Positions 1-5,069 of a DNA stretch of 5,312 nucleotides are shown one piece after another. The notes below the pieces were generated by a model. That model did no database searches. It was not told the DNA's origin and was given only the letters and a program-made list of their open reading frames with translations. Position numbers and translations under genes: made by a program. The stretch is taken from assembly GCA_964628455.1 (NCBI GenBank), contig CAZVPD010000212.1, forward strand, positions 1 through 5,312, given 5' to 3'. The stretch comes from JAQVWU01 sp964628455. GTDB taxonomy: Bacteria > Bacillota > Clostridia > Oscillospirales > CAG-272. Numbering within the stretch: position 1 is the first letter of the stretch; each line of letters begins with the position of its first letter.

Positions 1-68
1 TTACCTGTTTCTATTACAAGCGGACGGCCGGCAAGCTTGTATTCGAATGATTTGAAATTTTCAAACAT
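1..68 (-). CDS. pnp: Polynucleotide phosphorylase, N-terminal start only (partial)
   Basis: Only the first 22 codons lie in the window; the gene runs off the left edge. The visible protein starts MFENF and continues FKSFEYKLAGRPLVIETG, which matches the beginning of PNPase in Clostridia: a first beta strand, then a conserved AGR-x-L-x-(I/V)-E-x-G motif of the first RNase PH domain. PNPase is a trimeric 3'-to-5' exoribonuclease that degrades RNA by phosphorolysis in the cytoplasm, with two RNase PH domains followed by KH and S1 RNA-binding domains; none of the later domains can be seen here. The position directly downstream of rpsO on the same strand is the classic rpsO-pnp arrangement, which strongly supports the call. 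A GGAGGA ribosome binding site lies upstream. The start ATG is at 68-66 and an in-frame TAG lies three codons upstream, so no longer form is possible nearby. Confidence 0.85.
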   Translation of the reverse strand, partial: MFENFKSFEYKLAGRPLVIETG

Positions 69-81
69 TAAGTACTATGAT

Positions 82-87
82 TCCTCC
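82..87 (-). promoter_or_regulatory. pnp ribosome binding site
   Basis: GGAGGA on the minus strand is a near-perfect Shine-Dalgarno sequence. It is separated by 13 bases from the pnp ATG, longer than the usual 6 to 9. No alternative in-frame start lies closer to it, so the long spacing appears real and may lower or modulate initiation. Confidence 0.7.
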
Positions 88-115
88 GTTATATATATTT
101 TCGGATGTAAAACGC

Positions 116-133
116 AGATCCGGAACCGGATTT
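116..133 (-). promoter_or_regulatory. Small hairpin in the pnp leader
   Basis: The core ATCCGG-AA-CCGGAT (118-131) is a perfect inverted repeat. As RNA it would form a stem of about 7 bp including one G-U pair, closed by a 4-base loop. It has no T-run after it, so it is not an intrinsic terminator. It lies about 48 bases upstream of the pnp start. PNPase expression is controlled through leader structure in some bacteria, notably E. coli, but a regulatory role here is inference only. Confidence 0.35.
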
Positions 134-200
134 GTGAAGATATTTACTGCCGTCTGATCCCGAAATCCGTGTAAAGCTGCTGTATTATCGGTCTGTAAAG

Positions 201-231
201 CACAGGGACACGGGGTACCGTGTCCGCTGTG
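201..231 (-). promoter_or_regulatory. Long hairpin in the rpsO-pnp intergenic region
   Basis: The arms CACAG-GGACACGG and CCGTGTCC-G-CTGTG pair over 13 bp with a single unpaired G and a 4-base loop. On the minus strand it lies about 50 bases after the rpsO stop codon. The bases that follow (CTTTACAG) do not form a convincing U-tract, so full intrinsic termination is doubtful. Partial read-through termination, an RNA 3'-end stabiliser for the rpsO message, or a double-strand RNase processing site are all possible. In E. coli the rpsO-pnp gap has both a terminator and an RNase III site, which makes this position suggestive. Confidence 0.5.
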
Positions 232-279
232 TCATTATGATCTACGGAAAATGATGCCTTTGCAGGAGAATTCCGTAAA

Positions 280-543
280 TTATTTCCTGATGCCGAGTTG
301 TTCGATAATAACGCGATAACGCGCTATATCTTTATTCATCAGGTAATTGAGAAGATTGCGCCTGTGACCGACCATCTTCAATAAACCGCGGCGGCTGTGA
401 TGGTCCTTGTCGTTTTCTTTTAAATGCGAAGTCAGATTATTGATCCGTGCCGTCAGGATCGCGATCTGGACTTCCGGGGAACCCGTGTCTCCCTCATGGA
501 TTTTATACTGCTCGATAATGCTTTGCTTTTCTTCTTTTAACAT
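280..543 (-). CDS. rpsO: 30S ribosomal protein S15
   Basis: This 87-residue protein carries the S15 signature clearly: DTGSPEVQIAILT near the N-terminal third, then KDHHSRRGLLKMVGHRRNLL, and a basic C-terminus ending QLGIRK. The family is normally 87 to 89 residues. S15 binds the central domain of 16S rRNA early in assembly of the small-subunit platform and contributes to a bridge with 23S rRNA. I place the start at the ATG at 543-541 (MLKEEKQ). A longer reading from GTG at 555 is open, but that GTG lies inside the ribosome binding site GAGGTGA, so it cannot be the natural start. The gene has its own promoter about 130 bases upstream, and pnp follows on the same strand. Confidence 0.97.
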   Translation of the reverse strand: MLKEEKQSIIEQYKIHEGDTGSPEVQIAILTARINNLTSHLKENDKDHHSRRGLLKMVGHRRNLLNYLMNKDIARYRVIIEQLGIRK

Positions 544-551
544 TTTTCTAT

Positions 552-558
552 TCACCTC
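552..558 (-). promoter_or_regulatory. rpsO ribosome binding site, decides the start
   Basis: GAGGTGA on the minus strand lies 8 bases before ATG 543-541, an ideal spacing. It overlaps the upstream in-frame GTG at 555-553 and so rules that codon out as the start. Confidence 0.85.
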
Positions 559-661
559 ATATAAATTTTACGCAAAATACTGCAGCTGTCGGCGGGTGAA
601 TCCGGCGTCCGGTTATATACCGCGCCCCTGTATCCGAAAACCGCGTATGAAGCGTCATACG
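559..661 (-). promoter_or_regulatory. Structured rpsO 5' leader, candidate S15 autoregulatory RNA
   Basis: The untranslated leader of about 100 nt holds three inverted repeats in transcription order. The first, 661-644, is a perfect 7-bp stem (CGTATGA/TCATACG) with a 4-base loop, placed at or very near the predicted transcript 5' end. The second, 626-604, is a GC-rich stem of GGCG plus CGG pairing with CCG plus CGCC around a 2-base bulge. The third, 578-565, is an AT-rich 5-bp stem directly upstream of the ribosome binding site. S15 represses its own translation by binding its mRNA leader in several bacteria, and the leader structures differ among phyla. The structure is seen; the autoregulation is inferred. 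Confidence 0.45.
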
Positions 662-667
662 TTTATT

Positions 668-696
668 ATAATAACACATCAGGCAGGCAATGTAAA
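668..696 (-). promoter_or_regulatory. Sigma-70-type promoter for rpsO
   Basis: On the minus strand a -35 box TTTACA (696-691) and a -10 box TATTAT (673-668) are separated by 17 bases. An overlapping TATAAT (670-665) fits the -10 consensus better but would need a 20-base spacer. Transcription would begin near 661, just at the 5' hairpin of the leader. The match to consensus and the position upstream of a ribosomal protein gene make this a good candidate for housekeeping sigma factor recognition. Confidence 0.65.
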
Positions 697-761
697 TACA
701 TTTGTTGAATTTAATAGTTATTTTACAAAACGGCTACATATCTTCCCGTCATATAAGTTAA

Positions 762-790
762 TATAAAATGGACGGAGCTGTAAATATAAT
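762..790 (+). promoter_or_regulatory. Weak candidate promoter for the four-gene cassette
   Basis: A perfect -10 box TATAAT lies at 785-790, but the -35 position 17 bases upstream reads TATAAA (762-767), a poor match. Transcription would begin near 797, giving a leader of about 42 nt before ATG 839. The poor -35 box would fit a promoter that needs an activator, but no regulator gene is in the window. The surrounding region (700-790) is AT-rich. Confidence 0.35.
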
Positions 791-838
791 CTGTTTCGGA
801 TGATTACACTTAATTTAAAGAAAGAGCGGGAATATCTC

Positions 839-1702
839 ATGAAAAGAAAGACGCTTGGAAAAACACAGATCCCCGTATCGCCTGTGATATACGGCGGTAT
901 CATTTCCATGAACGACGGACAGGAAAAATCGGACCGGTATGTTTCCTGGGCAATCGAAAACGGCATTAATTATTTTGATGTTGCACCGACTTACGGCGAT
1001 GCTCAGGAAAAACTGGGGAACTCGCTGATCCCTTTCAGAAACGATATTTATCTCGCGTGCAAAACAGCGGACAGAACCGCCGAAGGGGCAAAACGCGAAC
1101 TGAACGAATCCCTCAGACTGCTGCACACGGATCATTTTGACGTATATCAGCTGCATGCTCTCGGAAGCATGGCCGATGTGGAAACGGCATTCGGGAAGGA
1201 CGGGGTGATGCAGACCGTATTAAAAGCAAAAGAAGAGGGAATGACCCGCTTTATAGGGATCACGTGTCACAGTGAAGACGCGGCGCTGAGGGCTCTGGAG
1301 CTTTACGATTTTGATACGGTGATGTTTCCGACAAACTGGGGTATGAATATGGGCAAGGGTTACGGAAGCCGTCTGAGCGAGGCTGCCGTGACAAAGAAAT
1401 TCGGTTTTCTCGGGATGAAGTCACTGATCCACCGCGCATGGAAAAACTCACAGGAACAATCGGAATCCTCCTATCCGAAATCATGGTGCAAACCCATTTT
1501 CGGCGACGACTTATTGGCAAAAACCGCCGTTAAATACGCTTTTTCGATGGGTATCGATACCACGGTGCCGCCCGGCAACTTCGAACATTTCCAGCTGGCT
1601 GTTAAAATTGTCGGCGAGTGCATCGCAGAACCCCTGAATGACCGGGACATGTCCTATCTAAGGCAGAGACTGACCGAAATAGGCGATATGTTTATTTTCT
1701 GA
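839..1702 (+). CDS. Aldo/keto reductase
   Basis: This 287-residue protein is a (beta/alpha)8 NAD(P)H-dependent oxidoreductase of the aldo/keto reductase superfamily. It opens with the typical first hairpin MKRKTLGKTQIPVSPV. The catalytic tetrad is complete: Asp47 and Tyr52 in FDVAPTYGD, Lys75 in LACKTADR and His106 in VYQLHAL. The motif TRFIGITCHS (136-145) and a C-terminal GIDTTVPPGN stretch fit the cofactor-binding half. It lacks the C-terminal ferredoxin-like cysteine domain found in many longer anaerobe relatives. The superfamily reduces aldehydes and ketones or oxidises sugar hydroxyls; the substrate is not predictable here. I chose ATG 839 over the in-frame ATG 800, because the family N-terminus begins there and a GAGCGGG stretch lies 8 bases upstream, whereas 800 has no ribosome binding site. 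The solute-binding protein gene follows after 56 bases, suggesting co-transcription. Confidence 0.88.
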   Translation: MKRKTLGKTQIPVSPVIYGGIISMNDGQEKSDRYVSWAIENGINYFDVAPTYGDAQEKLGNSLIPFRNDIYLACKTADRTAEGAKRELNESLRLLHTDHFDVYQLHALGSMADVETAFGKDGVMQTVLKAKEEGMTRFIGITCHSEDAALRALELYDFDTVMFPTNWGMNMGKGYGSRLSEAAVTKKFGFLGMKSLIHRAWKNSQEQSESSYPKSWCKPIFGDDLLAKTAVKYAFSMGIDTTVPPGNFEHFQLAVKIVGECIAEPLNDRDMSYLRQRLTEIGDMFIF

Positions 1703-1758
1703 GAACGAATGATCCTCCCAGACATAAGTTGTTCCGAAAAAAATAACAGGGGGTACTT

Positions 1759-3246
1759 ATGAAAAAATTGTTTGCTGCGATCCTGTTGGCGGGCTTTATA
1801 ATGAGTATGTCCTCATGCTCGGAAAAACAGGCAGCGGAAGCGGATATATCCGAAACGACCGCCGGCGCGGAAGCTGAGGAAACCGCGGATACCGATTTTA
1901 CAGCCGAGTTGCCTTCGGCGGATTACGGCGGAAAAGTTTTTACTTTTCTGGTGCAGGACGATCCCTGTTTCAGGCACTTGTATGATATAAATACCGATGA
2001 AGTCAACGGGGACAATATCAATGATGCCGTTTATGAACGCAACAGAACCGTTGAAGAAAAATACGGCATATTATTCGATGATGTTAAAAACGCAGGTGCC
2101 GAAAAAGCCTTATACAGCTCCGTTCAGGCGGGAGACAACGAATATCAGGCGGTATGGCTGAAAGTAGACAATTTTTTCTCGCAGGCGGTAAAAGGATCCC
2201 TGACCGATCTGTATAAAATACCTTTTATTAATCCGGAAAAACATTACTGGGACCAAAATGTCGTGCGGGACTTTACTCTGGGCGGTAAATTATACGGCAT
2301 CATGGGAGACCTGAGCACTTCCGTATCTGTTTTCACACATCTGTTCGGAGTCAACAGGATTGTTGCGGAAGCCTATAACATTTCGATCGACAATCTTTAC
2401 GATGTCGTACGGAACGGGCAGTGGACGATTGACAGGATGCTGGAAATCCTGAGCGTCGGTCTTTATGCCGACCTTAACGGTGACAGCAAGCGCGACGGAC
2501 TCGACCAATACGGTTTCGGTGTTTCGCCTGCGGTTTTTGAAGCTATGTTCTCGGGAGCCGGTGAGAAGTGGATTGAAAAAGACGACGAAGACAGCCTCGT
2601 CCTTTCCGGTCTTACCGAGCGGAAAGTAAACGTTTACGAAAAGATACTGCAGCTGACATCGGACAAACAGACAACCCTCGGTACATGGAACATCGGCAAA
2701 GTGGCCGGTGTTACGGATACCTACGGCTATGTGTATATTGATAAATTCATCAATAACACGGTGCTTTTTGTGGATATCGATCTCGGAATCGTCATGGACT
2801 ACAGAAAGACGATGGAAAGCGACTTCGGGATCGTCCCGATACCGAAGTATGAGGAATCGCAGGCCGTTTACAGCGTGTATGCGTATCCTTTTTTCCCTCT
2901 GTTGTCGGTGCCTGTAACCGTTTCCGGCGATGACCTCGAAATAGCCGGCGTTATACTCGAAGCGCTTTCCGAGGAGTCTTATAAGAAGCTGACTCCTGTT
3001 TTCTATGATCTTGCGATCTCCGGAAAATATACGCGTGATGAAGGTTCTGTTGAAATGCTCGATCTGATCCTGCGCAGCAGAATATACGATCCTTTATATT
3101 TCAATTCATGGAGCGGAAGCCTGCGCGATCAGCTGTCCTCCGCCCTGCAGAAAGACAGCACCGACATAGCATCGGTTTATACCAAAGCCGAACCGAAACT
3201 GAGTGCTGCACTGACGGAAACCGTTGAAAATTTTAAAATAAACTGA
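1759..3246 (+). CDS. Extracellular solute-binding lipoprotein (ABC transporter type, probably carbohydrate)
   Basis: This 495-residue protein starts with a lipoprotein signal peptide: basic MKK, hydrophobic core LFAAILLAGFIM, then MSSC with the likely lipidated Cys20. An acidic, Ala/Thr-rich linker (about 21-50) follows, as in membrane-anchored Gram-positive binding proteins. The rest resembles the large clostridial and paenibacillar family 1 binding proteins: a first strand KVFTFLV (59-65), DNINDAVYERNRTVEEKYGI (85-104), WTIDRMLEI in the middle, and DFGIVPIPKY (355-364). A calcium-loop-like segment, DLNGDSKRDGLD (238-249), has acidic or Asn ligands at positions 1, 3, 5, 9 and 12. Its role would be to capture a solute outside the cell, likely a sugar or oligosaccharide, for an ABC permease that is not in this window. 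AGGGGG lies 5 bases before the ATG. Neighbouring metabolic enzymes support carbohydrate use, but the ligand is unknown. Confidence 0.85.
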   Translation: MKKLFAAILLAGFIMSMSSCSEKQAAEADISETTAGAEAEETADTDFTAELPSADYGGKVFTFLVQDDPCFRHLYDINTDEVNGDNINDAVYERNRTVEEKYGILFDDVKNAGAEKALYSSVQAGDNEYQAVWLKVDNFFSQAVKGSLTDLYKIPFINPEKHYWDQNVVRDFTLGGKLYGIMGDLSTSVSVFTHLFGVNRIVAEAYNISIDNLYDVVRNGQWTIDRMLEILSVGLYADLNGDSKRDGLDQYGFGVSPAVFEAMFSGAGEKWIEKDDEDSLVLSGLTERKVNVYEKILQLTSDKQTTLGTWNIGKVAGVTDTYGYVYIDKFINNTVLFVDIDLGIVMDYRKTMESDFGIVPIPKYEESQAVYSVYAYPFFPLLSVPVTVSGDDLEIAGVILEALSEESYKKLTPVFYDLAISGKYTRDEGSVEMLDLILRSRIYDPLYFNSWSGSLRDQLSSALQKDSTDIASVYTKAEPKLSAALTETVENFKIN

Positions 3247-3346
3247 ATGGCCCGGTGCGATCGGGTTGAATACCGTTTTGCCTGCTGAGACACGGCAGCG
3301 GTCATATCGGATTTAAATTATAATACGAAATAATACGAAGAAAGCG
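3247..3346 (+). other. 100-base gap with weak hairpins and a tandem 10-base repeat
   Basis: Two short inverted repeats are visible: 3251-3265 (CCCGG/TCGGG, 5 bp with one wobble) and 3282-3301 (CTGCTG/CAGCGG, 6 bp with one wobble). Neither is followed by a T-tract, so neither is a clear terminator. A TATAAT lies at 3319-3324 without a recognisable -35 box. The near-identical units TAATACGAAA and TAATACGAAG (3321-3340) stand in tandem just before the next start. The gap may allow an internal promoter or transcript processing within the cassette. Confidence 0.35.
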
Positions 3347-4132
3347 ATGGACAGAATAATGTTGAACTATCCGGTTTCGGTAGCCTCATATTCCTTTCAC
3401 GGCGCACTTGCCGAAGGACGTGCGAATGTTTATTCCTATCTGGAAGCTTTGAAATACCGGTATCACGTAAATTATGCGGATCTCTGGACAGGTTTTATCC
3501 CCGCGCTTGATGAAGCGTTTTTAAAAAACATCCGCCGTTCAATGGACGAGCGCGATATTGTCCTGGCAAATCTGTGTGTAGACGGACCCCACCTTTGGGC
3601 GGATGATGCCGATACCAGAGCGGCTCATAAAGATAAAATGCTTGAATATATCAAAGCGGCGGAAATTCTTGGAGCGAAAACCATACGCGTTGATTTCGGC
3701 GGTAGTGAAGGATATACGATGCCGGATGAGGCATTTGAATATATTGTCGAAACATACCGCGAATACTGCGCTCTATGCGGAGCCTCGGGAATAAAGATAG
3801 GTCCCGAAAATCACTGGGGGTGGGACAGGGTTCCCGAATATCTGATCAAAATAAAAAAAGCCGTCGACAGCCCGTGGTACGGCCATTTATTCCATTTCGG
3901 GAATTTTTATGAGAACAAAGCGGAAGAAGGATTATCCGCTGTGCTTGATTATGCTATGCATACGCATATACCTGCCGACAAACTGGATATAGCGGGTGAA
4001 TATATCAAAAAGCTGCATACGGCTGGATATAAGGGAACCTACAGCGTAGAACACCATTCGGGTCAGCATGAATTCGAACGTCTGGAAGCTCAGCTGGGAC
4101 GTGTCCGTTCTGTCATAGCCGAACTCTGCTGA
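3347..4132 (+). CDS. Sugar phosphate isomerase/epimerase-like TIM barrel protein
   Basis: This 261-residue protein fits the xylose isomerase-like / AP endonuclease 2 TIM barrel superfamily, whose members isomerise, epimerise or dehydrate sugars and inositols with a divalent metal. The N-terminus PVSVASYSFHG is typical of the first strand. Likely metal or substrate residues are Glu154 and His156 in GPENHWGWD, His183 in HFGNF, His205 or His207 in MHTHI, and Glu235 in SVEHH near the C-terminus. Related proteins often carry Asp where His183 lies, so the metal set may be altered. AVDSPWYGHLFHFGN and the final TYSVEHH strand close the barrel. The start is taken at ATG 3347 after a weak AAGAAAG; ATG 3359 is an alternative. 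There is no signal peptide, so it is cytoplasmic. The stop is followed after 3 bases by the hydrolase start, so the two are probably translated together. Confidence 0.8.
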   Translation: MDRIMLNYPVSVASYSFHGALAEGRANVYSYLEALKYRYHVNYADLWTGFIPALDEAFLKNIRRSMDERDIVLANLCVDGPHLWADDADTRAAHKDKMLEYIKAAEILGAKTIRVDFGGSEGYTMPDEAFEYIVETYREYCALCGASGIKIGPENHWGWDRVPEYLIKIKKAVDSPWYGHLFHFGNFYENKAEEGLSAVLDYAMHTHIPADKLDIAGEYIKKLHTAGYKGTYSVEHHSGQHEFERLEAQLGRVRSVIAELC

Positions 4133-4135
4133 ACT

Positions 4136-5023
4136 ATGAAAAAGACTAAAATAGGGCTGATTCAGGTTGACCTGAGTCTGGGCGGCGATATACGCGCAAA
4201 ATGGGGCTGCATGACGGAACTGGCCGGCAGGTGTATTGATGAAGGCGCCGACCTTGTCTTCTTCCCTGAGGCATACCAGTATACGCAGGACAGGGGGATT
4301 ATATACCGGACATCGGAAATGCTGGAAACCGCGGCCGAATGGAAAGAAAAATGCAGCACGCTTGCCCGAAAAAACAAAGTATATGTCGTGCCGTGGGATT
4401 ATGAGATCAAAGACGGTAAAATATACAACGCTTCCTATATACTGGACAGAAACGGAACGGAAACAGGCCGTTACCGCAAGGTCCATCTGACTCATTCCGA
4501 AATCGAAAGCGGTCTGACAAACGGCTGCGAACTGCCGGTGTTCGACCTTGATTTCGGGAAAATCGGTATCATGATCTGTTTTGACAATTATTTTCCGGAA
4601 GCTGCGCGGATACTGGGCAACCGGGGCGCCGTATTGGTGCTTTATCCGTTATACGGCGATACGCTGATACCGCAATGGGAACTGAAAATGAGGGCGCGCG
4701 CCGTCGATAATTCCATGTATGTCGCATCGTGCCAGATCGGCAGCAGGCTTGATACGGCGTATACGGGCCTTGTAAATCCCCGCGGTGAAGTGATCTGCAG
4801 GCTGGACAGCTTCGGATCCTGTATGGTGGCGGAGATCGAACCGGAACGCCGCGTGATCACGCACACGACCGGTTCTTCGGAATACAAAGAAGATATACGG
4901 GATTATCTCGAACGCTGCCGTCAGCCCGACGCGTATGGTATGCTGCTTCGGAAACCGGAAAAAATGAAAAGCTGGGACGAAATTTTTCTGGGTAATGCAC
5001 CGAAGATCAAAAACAATTCCTGA
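4136..5023 (+). CDS. Carbon-nitrogen hydrolase, nitrilase superfamily
   Basis: This 295-residue protein has the full nitrilase-superfamily catalytic triad: Glu45 in LVFFPEAYQ, Lys115 in RYRKVHLTHSE, and the nucleophile Cys148 in GIMICFDNYFPEAAR. The alpha-beta-beta-alpha sandwich pattern and the length of about 270 to 300 residues fit single-domain amidase and N-carbamoyl hydrolase branches. These enzymes hydrolyse non-peptide C-N bonds of amides, carbamoyl compounds or nitriles through a cysteine thioester intermediate. Later motifs RARAVDNSMYVASCQIG and GLVNPRGEV match the conserved C-terminal half. It starts 3 bases after the isomerase stop with no visible ribosome binding site, so translation is likely coupled to the upstream gene. 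No glutamine-amidotransferase or NAD synthetase fusion is present. The substrate cannot be assigned; the sugar-type neighbours hint at an amide- or carbamoyl-bearing sugar derivative, which is speculation. Confidence 0.87.
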   Translation: MKKTKIGLIQVDLSLGGDIRAKWGCMTELAGRCIDEGADLVFFPEAYQYTQDRGIIYRTSEMLETAAEWKEKCSTLARKNKVYVVPWDYEIKDGKIYNASYILDRNGTETGRYRKVHLTHSEIESGLTNGCELPVFDLDFGKIGIMICFDNYFPEAARILGNRGAVLVLYPLYGDTLIPQWELKMRARAVDNSMYVASCQIGSRLDTAYTGLVNPRGEVICRLDSFGSCMVAEIEPERRVITHTTGSSEYKEDIRDYLERCRQPDAYGMLLRKPEKMKSWDEIFLGNAPKIKNNS

Positions 5024-5031
5024 ATTATACA

Positions 5032-5069
5032 AAAAGAATGCACGCTCATGTGTATTCTTTTATTTTTTA
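5032..5069 (+). terminator. Intrinsic terminator shared by convergent genes
   Basis: A 12-bp stem (5032-5043 with 5050-5061, one G-U pair) encloses a 6-base loop. It runs into the T-rich tail TTTTATTTTTT. It ends the four-gene plus-strand cassette 8 bases after the hydrolase stop. Because the left arm begins with A-rich sequence, the minus-strand transcript also has U residues at the base of the stem, so it can serve the convergent radical SAM gene as well. The stop codon of that gene (5062-5060) lies in the right arm. Confidence 0.85.

Noticed and set aside
1..174. A plus-strand frame open from the left edge for 57 codons, ending with TAA at 172-174
   Set aside because: It lies antisense to the start of pnp, its product resembles no protein I recognise, and the minus strand here carries a clear PNPase N-terminus with a ribosome binding site.
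243..277. TACGGAA/TTCCGTA inverted repeat directly after the rpsO stop, as a terminator
   Set aside because: The 7-bp stem has a 21-base loop and no T-tract follows on either strand.
691..727. TGTAAA and TTTACA inverted repeat (691-696 and 722-727) as a divergent operator or promoter pair
   Set aside because: Only six bases pair over a 25-base AT-rich gap, and the plus-strand TTTACA has no -10 box at a suitable distance. The left copy is better explained as the rpsO -35 box.
407..766. Plus-strand reading frame of 119 codons over rpsO and its leader
   Set aside because: It is antisense to the certain rpsO gene and its promoter and has no family resemblance.
3251..3301. Terminator after the solute-binding protein gene
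   Set aside because: The two hairpins are short and contain wobble pairs, and neither is followed by a run of T.
3932..4495. Minus-strand reading frame of 187 codons
   Set aside because: It overlaps the ends of two well-supported plus-strand enzymes and shows no recognisable domain; it is a shadow frame.
4649..5032. Minus-strand reading frame of 127 codons
   Set aside because: It is antisense to the hydrolase gene, whose catalytic triad and length are normal, and has no recognisable motif.
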